Assembly (NCBI RefSeq): GCF_022532105.1
Contig: NZ_CP092832.1
Location: forward strand, 1,951,001 to 2,015,000
Length of the DNA: 64,000 bases
Source: Flavobacterium sp. HJ-32-4
GTDB taxonomy: Bacteria; Bacteroidota; Bacteroidia; Flavobacteriales; Flavobacteriaceae
Direction: 5' to 3'
Under the pieces are notes generated by a model. It did no database searches and was not told the DNA's origin. It saw only the letters and a program-made list of their open reading frames with translations. The translations under genes and the position numbers were made by a program. Shown piece after piece: positions 24,199-33,588 of the stretch. Within the stretch, counting starts at the first letter, position 1; the number at the start of each line of letters is the position of its first letter.

Positions 24199-24624
24199 TT
24201 ACTTCGATGTCACGCCCGCCCTCGCGATGAATGCATACGTTTTCCCATTCTTGGCCACGTCTGCCCAAACGGTTATCGAATCCTGTTTGGAACGGATGGG
24301 AGTCGTAAATTCAAATTCCGGCTCCGTCAACTTAGAGAGTTGGTGGCTTTTTCCCTGACTGTCTGTCCAACGGATGTTGTAAGGCGTTAGGGTTTTGAAC
24401 ACCATGAAATGGCCTTTTATTTTCGTTTCTGTCGCGCCGTCAGAGGCTGCCGCATCTGGATAGGCGACCAGTTTTACACCGTTCCATTCCGCTTCGTTCA
24501 TCTTGGTAATGGAATCTTTAAGCAAGGCATTTTCGTTTTTGAGCGCGTCGAGTTCCGTCTCGAGTCGGGACTTCGAACATCCCAAAACGGCGAATACACA
24601 ACTTAAAAGTGCGATACGTTTCAT
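24199..24624 (-). CDS. Hypothetical lipoprotein with coiled coil
   Basis: 141 residues from MKRIALLS; an in-frame ATG lies two codons earlier. Lipobox VLGC with the acceptor cysteine, then SRLETELDALKNENALLKDSITKMNE, a short heptad coiled coil, then a beta-rich domain of unknown type. Likely envelope-anchored. First gene of a three-gene minus-strand group. Function unknown. Confidence 0.65.
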   Translation of the reverse strand: MKRIALLSCVFAVLGCSKSRLETELDALKNENALLKDSITKMNEAEWNGVKLVAYPDAAASDGATETKIKGHFMVFKTLTPYNIRWTDSQGKSHQLSKLTEPEFEFTTPIRSKQDSITVWADVAKNGKTYAFIARAGVTSK

Positions 24625-24859
24625 GGTCATTTATAGAATTGTTACCTGGGGGTGTTTGGCGTGGCGCCAGGTTGCCCGGGTTCTGTCAGACAACGTCGTT
24701 GTAAAAATGACGAATTTAGGGAAAACCGTTCATTTGTGTGCCAATACCAAAGCGCTACATCTTCCTTCACTATTGGTACGATCAGATCGCCCGCGCATTC
24801 TCTCATTCTCACTTTTCACATTCGGCAATTCGCCTCTTATCTAATTCCGCAATTCGCCG

Positions 24860-24867
24860 TATCTTTG
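24860..24867 (+). promoter_or_regulatory. -7 box of prfA
   Basis: TATCTTTG matches TAnnTTTG exactly, 21 nt before the prfA ATG. It abuts a CTAATT-type octamer array (about 24810-24858). No clear -33 TTG was seen. Confidence 0.6.
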
Positions 24868-24888
24868 CACCCTCAAACGAACGGGAAT

Positions 24889-25965
24889 ATGCTTGACCGA
24901 TTGCAATATGTGAAACAACGCTTCGACGAGGTGTCCGACCTGATCATCCAACCGGACGTCATCGCCGACCAGAAGCGGTATGTGGCACTTAATAAAGAAT
25001 ACAAAGACCTGAAAGCGCTCAACGAGAAGCGCGAGGAATACGCCAACCTGCTGGGTAACATCGAAGAGGCCAACGAAATCATCGCCGATGGTTCCGATGC
25101 CGAAATGGTGGAAATGGCGCAAATGCAACTCGAGGAGGCGCGCGAACGGCTGCCGAAACTGGAAGACGAAATCAAATTCATGCTCATCCCGAAAGATCCG
25201 GAAGACGCCAAAAACGTCATGATGGAAATCCGGGCGGGCACGGGCGGTGACGAAGCCTCTATCTTTGCGGGCGACCTTTACCGGATGTACACCAAATTCT
25301 GCGAAAACCGTGGATGGCGTACGTCCATCGTCGACCTAAACGAAGGCACGTCGGGCGGTTTCAAGGAAATCATCTTTGAAGTCACCGGCGAAGACGTCTA
25401 CGGCACCCTCAAATTCGAGGCGGGTGTGCACCGCGTACAGCGCGTACCACAAACCGAAACCCAGGGCCGTATACACACCTCCGCCGCGACGGTGATGGTG
25501 CTGCCGGAAGCCGAGGAATTCGACGTCCAGATCGACATGAACGACGTGCGTATCGACCTGTTCTGTTCCTCAGGGCCGGGCGGGCAATCCGTGAACACGA
25601 CTAAATCGGCCGTACGCTTGACGCACATCCCAACCGGACTCGTCGCGCAGTGCCAGGATGAGAAGTCACAGCACAAGAACAAAGACAAGGCGCTGACCGT
25701 ACTCCGCTCGCGTCTCTACGAAATGGAACTCGCCAAGAAACAGGAGGAAGACGCCAAACGCCGCTCGTCGCAGGTAAGCTCAGGTGACCGTTCGGCCAAG
25801 ATACGTACCTACAACTACCCACAGGGGCGGGTCACCGATCACCGCATCGGCCTCACGCTCTATGATCTTGACAGCGTCATGAACGGCAGTATACAACGTA
25901 TCGTCGACGAATTGCAATTGGTGAATAATACAGAGAAGTTGAAAGAGGCGAGTGAGGTGTATTAA
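24889..25965 (+). CDS. prfA: Peptide chain release factor 1
   Basis: 358 residues from ATG 24889; the open frame extends upstream but that part is not RF1-like. The anticodon-mimicking tripeptide region reads [17 protein letters not shown] (PxT type, i.e. RF1, reading UAA and UAG, not the SPF of RF2). The GGQ motif for peptidyl-tRNA hydrolysis is in [20 protein letters not shown]. The gene stands alone, with octamer arrays on both sides. Confidence 0.97.
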   Translation: MLDRLQYVKQRFDEVSDLIIQPDVIADQKRYVALNKEYKDLKALNEKREEYANLLGNIEEANEIIADGSDAEMVEMAQMQLEEARERLPKLEDEIKFMLIPKDPEDAKNVMMEIRAGTGGDEASIFAGDLYRMYTKFCENRGWRTSIVDLNEGTSGGFKEIIFEVTGEDVYGTLKFEAGVHRVQRVPQTETQGRIHTSAATVMVLPEAEEFDVQIDMNDVRIDLFCSSGPGGQSVNTTKSAVRLTHIPTGLVAQCQDEKSQHKNKDKALTVLRSRLYEMELAKKQEEDAKRRSSQVSSGDRSAKIRTYNYPQGRVTDHRIGLTLYDLDSVMNGSIQRIVDELQLVNNTEKLKEASEVY

Positions 25966-26013
25966 TTAGCGAATGGAGAATGAGGTAATTAGAAAATTAG
26001 ATAATTAGAAAAT
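25963..26013. repeat. Octamer array, 3' flank of prfA
   Basis: AATTAG units on the plus strand beginning within the prfA stop codon (TATTAATTAGCG). Confidence 0.8.
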
Positions 26014-26098
26014 GTAAAAAAACGGGACTTGACAGCATGGTTTTATATGAGGATGGCCATACAATCAGTAAATTGCTTCTTCGGGTGCCGTTACTTCA

Positions 26099-26255
26099 CT
26101 TATTCGCTAATCAAAGTTCCGGTTGCACTGTTTGTTCCATCGCCAGAATATCCATACCATTCGCTAATTGCTTCGCCAGTCGGCTATCGCCTCGTGTCGC
26201 TAATTGACCCATTCGCTAATTATCTAATTTTCTAATTACCATATTTTCTAATCCC
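26099..26255. repeat. Octamer array and shared 44-bp block, 5' flank of pyrF
   Basis: CTAATT-type units on the plus strand up to the pyrF ATG. Bases 26167-26210 recur at 47023-47066 with three mismatches. Confidence 0.8.
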
Positions 26256-26256
26256 C

Positions 26257-27075
26257 ATGACCACCCAACAACTCATCCAGCAAATCCGCATCAAGAAATC
26301 GTTCCTGTGTATCGGGCTCGACCCGGATCTGGCCAAGTTGCCGAAGGTGTTGCAAGGGGCTGACGATCCGATTTTCGAATTCAATAAAGCGATTATCGAT
26401 GCGACGCACTACCTGGCGGTGGCGTATAAGCCGAATGTGGCGTTTTATGAGGCACATGGACTCAAGGGCTGGCAGTCGCTCAAAAAGACCATTGACTATC
26501 TCAATACCCAGCATCCCGAAATCTTTACCATTGCCGATGCCAAACGGGGCGATATCGGCAATACCTCGGCGATGTATGCCAAGGCATTCTTCGAAGACCT
26601 GGCATTCGACAGTATCACCGTAGCGCCCTATATGGGAAAAGATTCTGTTGAACCGTTCCTGGAATTTCCCGACAAGCACACCATCCTGCTGGCACTGACC
26701 TCCAACGAAGGGGCCTTCGATTTCCAAACGGTCAAAGCGGGTCGCGTTGAACTCTATAAAAAAGTGCTGGCGACCTCGCGTTCGTGGAAAAATAGCGAAA
26801 ACCTCATGTATGTCGTGGGGGCAACCAAAGCTGAATACCTGAAAGAAGTGCGGGAGATTGTTCCGGAGAGTTTTCTTTTAGTACCGGGCGTCGGCGCGCA
26901 GGGTGGAAGCCTATCGGAAGTCTGTAAATATGGTATGACCGATAACGTCGGCTTATTGGTGAATTCCTCCCGCGCGATCATCTACGCATCAAAAGAAGCC
27001 GATTTCGCCGAACGCGCGCGCGAAGAGGCCTTCCGCATCCAGGAAGAGATGCGCCACATACTGGCGAACTACTGA
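26257..27075 (+). CDS. pyrF: Orotidine 5'-phosphate decarboxylase
   Basis: 272 residues, the class 2 (long) form. FLCIGLDPDLAKLP holds the first aspartate, FTIADAKRGDIGNTS the catalytic DxKxxD set, and LLVPGVGAQGGSL the phosphate-binding loop. It converts OMP to UMP, the last step of pyrimidine synthesis. Its 3' end overlaps the convergent DoxX-like gene by 7 nt. Confidence 0.96.
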   Translation: MTTQQLIQQIRIKKSFLCIGLDPDLAKLPKVLQGADDPIFEFNKAIIDATHYLAVAYKPNVAFYEAHGLKGWQSLKKTIDYLNTQHPEIFTIADAKRGDIGNTSAMYAKAFFEDLAFDSITVAPYMGKDSVEPFLEFPDKHTILLALTSNEGAFDFQTVKAGRVELYKKVLATSRSWKNSENLMYVVGATKAEYLKEVREIVPESFLLVPGVGAQGGSLSEVCKYGMTDNVGLLVNSSRAIIYASKEADFAERAREEAFRIQEEMRHILANY

Positions 27076-27488
27076 TTCTTCACTTTCGGCCAGATACCCG
27101 TCGCCCAAAGCGGCCACAGCACCAGGATCGGCTGGAAAAAGAGACGCATCAACCGTAGTCCGTCCGTATTAAGTCCGAAAGCCGAAATACCCGCCTGGTA
27201 CTGGTGCAGGTTTCCCGGAAAAATAGCCACGAAAAACAACGCCGCCACCACGCCCATAAACCGTCGGTGGTTCGCAAGGAATACGAGTCCGATCCCGATC
27301 GCGATTTCCGCCACACCTGACCAAAGCACCACCGCATCGACTGACATTGGAACCCAATCAGGCACCTGCGCGCGGAATTCGGTGCGTGCGACCGTAAGGT
27401 GGGTGAGTCCGGCAAAAACCAACATCGTTCCCAACAACAGGCGGGCAACGTGACGGACGGCGGGTAGGGAATCGGTTTCGTATTGCAT
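27069..27488 (-). CDS. DoxX-family membrane protein
   Basis: 139 residues from MQYETDSLP; an upstream ATG at 27548 adds a polar stretch unlikely to be translated. Four membrane segments: LLLGTMLVFAGLTHL, VLWSGVAEIAIGIGLVF, MGVVAALFFVAIFPGNLHQY and LRLMRLFFQPILVLWPLWATG. The pattern GLTHL...P..PHQ/NLHQ is that of DoxX-like Bacteroidota proteins. Role unknown; such proteins have been linked to redox homeostasis. Confidence 0.8.
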   Translation of the reverse strand: MQYETDSLPAVRHVARLLLGTMLVFAGLTHLTVARTEFRAQVPDWVPMSVDAVVLWSGVAEIAIGIGLVFLANHRRFMGVVAALFFVAIFPGNLHQYQAGISAFGLNTDGLRLMRLFFQPILVLWPLWATGIWPKVKNQ

Positions 27489-27551
27489 GGGACTTTTGAT
27501 AGTAAATTGAAATGCGCTCTTCAGGCGTATTTCGATTTTATAAGACAAACT

Positions 27552-27878
27552 TTATGCAAGTTTAATAAATTGGTCTTCGAGTTTAACATTGAAGTTGATT
27601 TCCGCTTTCAGGGCTTTGAAGACTTTCATGATCGTATCGATCGTCGCACTGTTGGCACTACTTTCCAATTTTGAAATTTGGGCTTTCTGTACGCCTACCA
27701 GTCGTCCGAGTTCTTCCTGTGTCAGGTTTCTTTCTTGTCGGACGGATTTAATCATTTTTCCCAGGACATCCATACGAAGTTCATATTCGTATTCGTCGCG
27801 CGCGGGTGTCCCCACCGGTCCGACATACCTGTCTTTCATTTCACCAAGTGAATAGGTCTTTACTTCTTTCGCTGCCAT
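27552..27878 (-). CDS. higA: Antitoxin, XRE helix-turn-helix (HigA-like)
   Basis: 108 residues. The C-terminal half has an XRE-type HTH (LTQEELGRLVGVQKAQISKLESSANSATIDTIMKVFKALKAEI). It follows the RelE/HigB-like toxin by 8 nt, so the order is toxin then antitoxin, the HigBA arrangement. Likely binds the palindrome before the operon and represses it together with the toxin. Confidence 0.88.
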   Translation of the reverse strand: MAAKEVKTYSLGEMKDRYVGPVGTPARDEYEYELRMDVLGKMIKSVRQERNLTQEELGRLVGVQKAQISKLESSANSATIDTIMKVFKALKAEINFNVKLEDQFIKLA

Positions 27879-27886
27879 ATGAGTAC

Positions 27887-28222
27887 TTATTTACTTCGGT
27901 TAAGATAGTTGTTTCGGAGTCGTACCGCCCGATCGATTTCGCTGATGGGAACTTTATCGACTTTTTTAATAAAACCATGCGTCGCAACAACCAATGTTTT
28001 TTTATGGTCGTTCTTGTCCCAAAATGCCAAAAGTCTGACCTGTATTCCGGCGTACTTCGTCCGAAACTCCCATATGTCTTTTTGCAGTTTCTTGAAGATC
28101 CTGGGATCATTTGTTTGCTCAGCCAGATCAATGTTGTAAAGCACTTTTCTAACTGTCTTTTCATCCAATCCAGACAGGAAATTTGCCGCTTCCTCCAGGA
28201 ATACTGTCTCAAAAAATCGCAT
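27887..28222 (-). CDS. higB: Toxin, RelE/HigB-like (phage gp49 type)
   Basis: 111 residues. FFETVFLEEAANFLSGLDEKTVRKVLYNID, then WEFRTKYAGIQVRLLAFWDK and VATHGFIKKVDKVPISEIDRA, the pattern of the gp49/COG4679 branch of HigB-like mRNA interferases. It should cut mRNA on the ribosome unless bound by HigA. First gene of the pair. Confidence 0.88.
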   Translation of the reverse strand: MRFFETVFLEEAANFLSGLDEKTVRKVLYNIDLAEQTNDPRIFKKLQKDIWEFRTKYAGIQVRLLAFWDKNDHKKTLVVATHGFIKKVDKVPISEIDRAVRLRNNYLNRSK

Positions 28223-28245
28223 ACGGGCTGATAACTATAACAGGG

Positions 28246-28277
28246 CAAAGATAGGGATGTTTCTAAAAATAGAAACA
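28246..28277 (-). promoter_or_regulatory. higBA promoter and operator
   Basis: Minus-strand -7 box TATCTTTG (28253 down to 28246) is preceded by a perfect palindrome TGTTTCTA-N4-TAGAAACA (28258-28277) inside the -33/-7 spacer, a natural site for HigA. A TTG lies 22 nt before the -7 box. Confidence 0.6.
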
Positions 28278-28331
28278 ACGATTATTGGTTTAATCTGTCC
28301 ACCTTTTCGATTCTACCTCTTTTTGCTATGC

Positions 28332-29621
28332 CTACTTTATCAGGAAGTCCTTTAATTCTTCATACGTCGCAATCGGCGTTTTTACCTTTTCCTTTCCGAG
28401 CACCGCACGGATTTGCTCCGGATAAGGTAGCGTAATACCCAATGTCGGTTCTACCGTTTCCGGGAATTTGATCGGATGCGCCGTTTCCAAAAATACGCCG
28501 ATTCCGTCAAATTTTGAAAGGGCTTCTTTCACTCCGAGATACCCCACCGCACCATGCGGTTCTGCGACATACCCACTTTGATCGTAAATCGTCCGGATGG
28601 CGTCAAGTGTGGTCGCATCGGAAAAGGCATACGAAGCGAAATCGGCTTCGAAGCGGGCAATGTCATGGCCATACAATTCCTGAATGCGAATGAAATTACT
28701 GGGGTTCCCCACATCCATGGCATTTGAAATCGTCGCGATAGACGGACGGGCTTCATACTGCCCCGTTTCCATAAAACGCGGTACCGTATCATTCACATTG
28801 GTCGCCGCTACGAACCGGGCAATCGGGAGGCCCATCCGTTTCGCCATGATACCCGCACAGATGTTACCGAAGTTGCCACTCGGACACGCCACGACGAGCG
28901 GTTTTCCCAGCTTTTTCAATTCGCGATACGCAATGAAATAATAGAACATCTGCGGCAACCAACGCGCCACATTGATCGAATTGGCCGAAGTGAGATGGCA
29001 TGACGCCAGTTCCGGGTCGAGGAAGGCTTGTTTGACCATATCCTGGCAATCGTCGAAGACACCGTCTACTTCCAACGCGCGGATGTTCTGGCCGAGTGTG
29101 GTCAATTGCCGTTCCTGCACGTCGCTGACTTTGCCCGAAGGGTAGAGGATAACGACATCTACGCCCGGCACGCCCAGAAAACCGCTGGCTACGGCGCCTC
29201 CGGTATCGCCCGACGTTGCCACCAACACCGTGTTGTGCTGTTCCGGCTTGTCGCGGTTGAAATAGCCGAGGCAACGTGCCATAAAACGCGCGCCGACGTC
29301 TTTGAACGCCATCGTGGGGCCGTGAAAGAGTTCAAGCGAGAAGATGTCCTTTTCGACTTCCACCAACGGAAAACCAAAACAAAGCGTTTCCGTTACAATG
29401 CGTCGTAATTCCGTTTCCGGTATGCTGTCGCCCACAAATGGGCGTATGGCTTCGAACGCAATTTCGGCATCCGAGCGTGTTTCGATGGTGTCGAAAAAAG
29501 CATCCGGCAATTGCGGAATGTGGCGGGGAAAGTAGAGTCCGCGGTCGGGTGCGAGTCCACGTACCACCGCTTCTTCAAAACGCACATCCGGCGCCGACCC
29601 GTTGAGGCTGTAATAGTTCAT
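28332..29621 (-). CDS. thrC: Threonine synthase
   Basis: 429 residues. NGSAPDVRFEEAVVRGLAPDRGLYFPRHIP is the threonine synthase N-terminus; ELFHGPTMAFKDVGARFMARCL holds the PLP lysine; VATSGDTGGAVASGF and ACPSGNFGNICAG are PLP-contact loops. It converts O-phosphohomoserine to threonine. One nucleotide separates it from thrB. Confidence 0.96.
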   Translation of the reverse strand: MNYYSLNGSAPDVRFEEAVVRGLAPDRGLYFPRHIPQLPDAFFDTIETRSDAEIAFEAIRPFVGDSIPETELRRIVTETLCFGFPLVEVEKDIFSLELFHGPTMAFKDVGARFMARCLGYFNRDKPEQHNTVLVATSGDTGGAVASGFLGVPGVDVVILYPSGKVSDVQERQLTTLGQNIRALEVDGVFDDCQDMVKQAFLDPELASCHLTSANSINVARWLPQMFYYFIAYRELKKLGKPLVVACPSGNFGNICAGIMAKRMGLPIARFVAATNVNDTVPRFMETGQYEARPSIATISNAMDVGNPSNFIRIQELYGHDIARFEADFASYAFSDATTLDAIRTIYDQSGYVAEPHGAVGYLGVKEALSKFDGIGVFLETAHPIKFPETVEPTLGITLPYPEQIRAVLGKEKVKTPIATYEELKDFLIK

Positions 29622-29622
29622 A

Positions 29623-30543
29623 TCAACTGAGTATTCGAACGCCTTCCGGATTTACCGCCGAAACGTGTATTTCATACGGAAGGCTAATGATGTCATATAT
29701 AGTGCAAAGGGCATCGGCCACACGTTCAGCCGTTTCGCGACCCCGGCTGAGCGCGAATACCGACGGGCCCGAACCTGAAATGCCGCTTCCCAGCGCCCCG
29801 GCTTTCTTCGCCGTCTGTTTCAGTGTGTCAAAACCCGGTATCAGCACGCTGCGCACCGGCTCAACAATGTCGTCGTGCAGGCTGCGGCCGATGAGGTCGT
29901 AATCGTGGGTGTAGAGTCCGGCGACCAAACCACCGACATTGCCCCATTGCGTAATGGCGCTTTTAAGGGCGACGTTGTTTTTGAGGACGGAACGCGCGTC
30001 GGAGGTCTTGAGTTCAATTTGGGGATGGATGACGGTGGCGAACAATTCATCAGGACTCTCAATCCGGATGATGTCAAGTGGCATCGTGCTCCTGATCAGT
30101 GTAACGCCACCGAGCAGGGCGGGTGCCACGTTATCGGCATGTGCCGTGCCCGACGCCAATTTTTCGCCTTCCATCGCAAATTGCACCAGTTCCTTGCGGG
30201 AAAACGGTCGTCCCAGCAATTCGTTGACACCGAACACGGCTCCGGCCGAGCTTGCTGCCGAACTGCCGATCCCACTGCCGGCCTTGATTTTCTTATAGAT
30301 CTCGATCTCAAACCCGGCGTCGCTGCGAAGGGCTTCCAACAGCGCCATCGCCGCCACCCCGGCTACGTTGCGGTCGGCTTTCATAGGCAGGTCGGCGCCT
30401 TCGATTTTGACGATCCGTACGCCTTTTTCCTCCGTTTTGCGTATCACCATCTCGTCGCCTATACCGTCGAGGCAGAGTCCGAGCACGTCAAACCCGCAAG
30501 AGAGATTGGCTATGGTGGCGGGGGAGAAAAGTCTGAGTGACAT
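29623..30543 (-). CDS. thrB: Homoserine kinase
   Basis: 306 residues of the GHMP kinase family. SPATIANLSCGFDVLGLCLDG is the N-terminal motif, KIKAGSGIGSSAASSAGAVFGVN the ATP-binding GHMP loop, and GALGSGISGSGPSVFAL the C-terminal glycine-rich motif. It phosphorylates homoserine. Second gene of thrABC, 206 nt after thrA; that gap holds CCAAGAA heptamers and no gene. Confidence 0.96.
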   Translation of the reverse strand: MSLRLFSPATIANLSCGFDVLGLCLDGIGDEMVIRKTEEKGVRIVKIEGADLPMKADRNVAGVAAMALLEALRSDAGFEIEIYKKIKAGSGIGSSAASSAGAVFGVNELLGRPFSRKELVQFAMEGEKLASGTAHADNVAPALLGGVTLIRSTMPLDIIRIESPDELFATVIHPQIELKTSDARSVLKNNVALKSAITQWGNVGGLVAGLYTHDYDLIGRSLHDDIVEPVRSVLIPGFDTLKQTAKKAGALGSGISGSGPSVFALSRGRETAERVADALCTIYDIISLPYEIHVSAVNPEGVRILS

Positions 30544-30749
30544 GAGGAGTAGGAATTAGGAATTAGGGGTTAGGGAGTTGGGAAATAGTAAGTTTCAGTA
30601 ATCATCCCGGACTTTCCGTTTTGACAAAATTACGTTTTTGGTGTAGCGGGTTTATCTAGCTGTCTTTTTTCTTGTGTAGTGCTGATTACTTCTCGGTTAA
30701 TTCTTCTCATTTCCCATCAAGAACCAAGAACCAAGAACAATCAACTCCC

Positions 30750-33197
30750 CTACACATTCCCAATCCGGATCACATCTGCAAAAATACCTGAAGCCGTCAC
30801 CGCCGCACCTGCACCCGCACCCTTGATGAGTAGCGGCTGGTCGACGTAACGGTCGGTATAGAACAACACGATATTGTCTTTTCCTTCCAAATTATAAAAG
30901 GGATGATCGGCTGGGATGAGTTGCAGTCCCACCGACGCTTTGCCATTTTCGAACTGGGCGACATATTTCAATCGGCAACCTTTTGATGCCGCATCGCGAT
31001 AGAGTTCGTCAAAGTGTCCGGCTTCCGTTTTGAGGGTTTCGAAGAACTCCGGAACGGTGCCGGCGCGGAGTGACAGGTCGGGGAGGAAGGTCTGGTTTTG
31101 GATTTCGTCGAGTTCCATTCGGTAGCCACTCTCACGGATCAGGATGAGGATCTTACGCGCAACATCCATTCCGCTAAGGTCGATGCGTGGGTCGGGTTCG
31201 GTAAAGCCCTGCACACCGGCTTCCACCACGACATCATGAAAGGAAACACCCTCTTTGAAATTGTTGAAAATGAAGTTCAGACTGCCCGATAAGACCGCTT
31301 GTATGCGGTGTACTTTATCGCCTGATACGATCAGGTGTTTGAGCGTGTCGATAATGGGTAATCCGGCGCCGACATTCGTCTCGAACAGGAAAGGCGCATT
31401 GTATTTCCGTGCCAGGTGCTTCAGGTGGGCGTAATTCTCATAGGCCGAGGCACAGGCAATCTTGTTACAGGTCACGACGGCTACGTTGTCTTCAAGGTAA
31501 TCCGCGTAGGTGGTCGATACGCCTTCGTCGGCCGTGATGTCGACAAAGATGCTGTTGCGCAGGTTCAGCGCCTTTACTTTTTGGATAAATGCGCTGCGGT
31601 CTGCCTTCACTCCGTTCGCCAACAGCTCTTTCCAGTCTTTCAACACGATGCCATCTTCGTCGAAATGCATAGTGCGCGAGTTCGACACCGCGATGACACG
31701 TACATTGAGTTTGAGCTGGTCTTTGAGGAACTTCCGCTGCTGCGCGATCTGCTCGATGAATTTTTCGCCCACGTTTCCGACGCCCATCACAAACAGGTTC
31801 AACTGGCGGATGTTGTCTTCGAAGAATTTTTCGTGTAGTGTATTCAGTGCTTTTTTGACATCGGCTTCATTGATAACCACCGAAATGTTACGTTCGGACG
31901 CCCCCTGCGCAATCGCGCGGATATTTACGTTGTTCTTACCCAACGCACTGAACATGCGCCCGCTGATGCCCTGGTGGTTCCGCATGCTTTCGCCGACAAG
32001 CGCTACGATGCACAAACCCGACTCCACGATAACGGGTTCGATGCGTTTCTGGGCGATTTCAATCTCGAATGCAGCGTCAATTGCGGTCCTCGCTTTTTCG
32101 GCATCTGCATCCTGGATTCCGATGCAAATCGAGTGCTCAGACGACGCCTGTGTGATGAAGATCACACTGATGTTCTGCGACGACAAGGCCTCAAACAGCC
32201 GTTTGGAGAACCCGGCCACGCCGATGAGTGCTGATCCTTCTACCGTAAGCAGGGTAATGCCGCTGATGTGGCTGATGCCTTTGATTGGACTGGTGGATAG
32301 GGTCGCGTCGTTTGAAATATAGGTACCAGGCTCTTCAGGCGCAAAGGTGTTTTTGATCCAGATAGGGATTTGTTTGCTGAGAGCCGGTTGGATGGTAGGC
32401 GGATAAAGGACTTTCGCACCGAAATGCGACAATTCCATCGCTTCCTGATACGAGATGCTGGCGATGGGCCGGGCCTGTTTCACCCATTTCGGATGGGCGG
32501 TGAACATACCGGATACGTCGGTCCAGATTTCGAGTGCACTGGCATCGAGTGCCGCTGCAAAAATAGCCGCCGTATAATCGGAACCGCCGCGCCCGAGTGT
32601 GGTGGCATGTCCGTCGTGCGATGTCGCAACAAACCCCGGCACGACCGTTACCGAAGCGGAGGCCGACCGGAAATAATCCCGGATCAACCCATCGGTGACG
32701 GCGAAATCGACCGTGGCTTTCCCAAAACGGTTGTCGGTTTTGATGACCTCACGGCTGTCGAGATACGCCGCGTTGGGAATGGTTTCACGGAAGGCTTCCG
32801 CGATGATGTAGGACGAAAGCACTTCACCGAACCCGGCAATGGCATCTGACGTGCGGCCCGAAAGTTCTCCCAACAGGAAGCAGCCGTCCAGAAGGGTTTC
32901 CAATTGGTTGAGGCCGCGCTTGGTGTGGCTCAACAACGCGCTTTGGCCGGCGACGGGCACGAGTTCGCGGATGGCATCGAAATGGCGTGTCTCGATGTCG
33001 GTCAGCAGTTCTTTGTACGACGCCTCCTTCGAGGCAGCCGCTTCCGCCGCGCGCAGTAACAGGTCGGTGACGCCGCTAAGGGCCGATACCACGACCACGA
33101 GGGATTCGTCATGTTGTTTCGCGCCGACGATGTCGCGGACGCGGCTTATATTTTGTGCGTTGGCGACCGATGTGCCGCCGAATTTCAGGATTTTCAT
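30750..33197 (-). CDS. thrA: Bifunctional aspartokinase / homoserine dehydrogenase
   Basis: 815 residues from MKILKFGGTSVANAQN; an ATG seven codons earlier is in frame but the aspartokinase N-terminus starts at KILKFGG. Aspartokinase with ACT-type regulatory region (VEGSALIGVAGFSKRLF, VALVGESMRNHQGISGRMFSAL) occupies residues 1 to about 450; homoserine dehydrogenase follows (FVMGVGNVGEKFIEQI NAD motif, TCNKIACA, FETNVGAGLPIID, and GFTEPDPRIDLSGMDVARK). It performs the first and third steps of threonine synthesis. Likely feedback-inhibited, and perhaps attenuated through the upstream leader. Confidence 0.96.
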   Translation of the reverse strand: MKILKFGGTSVANAQNISRVRDIVGAKQHDESLVVVVSALSGVTDLLLRAAEAAASKEASYKELLTDIETRHFDAIRELVPVAGQSALLSHTKRGLNQLETLLDGCFLLGELSGRTSDAIAGFGEVLSSYIIAEAFRETIPNAAYLDSREVIKTDNRFGKATVDFAVTDGLIRDYFRSASASVTVVPGFVATSHDGHATTLGRGGSDYTAAIFAAALDASALEIWTDVSGMFTAHPKWVKQARPIASISYQEAMELSHFGAKVLYPPTIQPALSKQIPIWIKNTFAPEEPGTYISNDATLSTSPIKGISHISGITLLTVEGSALIGVAGFSKRLFEALSSQNISVIFITQASSEHSICIGIQDADAEKARTAIDAAFEIEIAQKRIEPVIVESGLCIVALVGESMRNHQGISGRMFSALGKNNVNIRAIAQGASERNISVVINEADVKKALNTLHEKFFEDNIRQLNLFVMGVGNVGEKFIEQIAQQRKFLKDQLKLNVRVIAVSNSRTMHFDEDGIVLKDWKELLANGVKADRSAFIQKVKALNLRNSIFVDITADEGVSTTYADYLEDNVAVVTCNKIACASAYENYAHLKHLARKYNAPFLFETNVGAGLPIIDTLKHLIVSGDKVHRIQAVLSGSLNFIFNNFKEGVSFHDVVVEAGVQGFTEPDPRIDLSGMDVARKILILIRESGYRMELDEIQNQTFLPDLSLRAGTVPEFFETLKTEAGHFDELYRDAASKGCRLKYVAQFENGKASVGLQLIPADHPFYNLEGKDNIVLFYTDRYVDQPLLIKGAGAGAAVTASGIFADVIRIGNV

Positions 33198-33262
33198 GGG
33201 TAAGGATAAAAAAGACAACTCCGTTTAAAGGGAAAATAGGCCAACTGTTGATATGGAATGAT

Positions 33263-33361
33263 TCAACCCCGAAGGGTCGTGCCTGTACCGCCTGTGGTCA
33301 GGAAACAATTGGCCACCGTAGAAGACGGGCCTGGGATGACAGAGTACGTGTGGGTGTTCAT
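33263..33361 (-). CDS. Candidate Thr-rich leader peptide of thrABC
   Basis: A 32-codon frame starting ATG at 33361, 66 nt before the thrA start. Eight of 32 residues are Thr, five of them near the end (LTTGGTGTTLRG). The -7 box TATTTTTG ends 6 nt before the ATG, so the message would be nearly leaderless. The stop lies in the 3' arm of a UUCG-loop hairpin. The reading as an attenuator is inference; the frame could be incidental. Confidence 0.45.
   Translation of the reverse strand: MNTHTYSVIPGPSSTVANCFLTTGGTGTTLRG
33266..33282 (-). promoter_or_regulatory. UUCG tetraloop hairpin in thr leader
   Basis: Minus strand CGACCC-TTCG-GGGTTG: six pairs closed by a stable UUCG loop, spanning the last leader codons. 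GGTTGA can instead pair with TCAAC 11 nt downstream, so two structures exclude each other. A TTTTTT run lies before thrA at about 33207-33212. Confidence 0.45.
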
Positions 33362-33367
33362 CGCTCC

Positions 33368-33375
33368 CAAAAATA
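33368..33375 (-). promoter_or_regulatory. -7 box of thrABC
   Basis: TATTTTTG on the minus strand, exact TAnnTTTG. The rest of the gap to hutH (33376-33588) is AT-rich divergent promoter space; hutH has a one-mismatch -7 box GAATTTTG at 33563-33570. No other gene is seen. Confidence 0.6.
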
Positions 33376-33588
33376 CAATCTTTTGTAACAGACGAGTGAG
33401 GTTTTGTGATTTTTGACGATTTTTCAGAAATACCTTGGTAAAATGCAAGCGAAAAACGAATTCTTTTTAGGATTTGTTCTCAAAATGGGCATTTCGTAAA
33501 AAACAACGCTAATTCGATACCAAATAGTCGTCCTAAACTTTGTTTTTTTGGGCTTGTTTACGGAATTTTGGCGCTCACTTAGCCTGCC

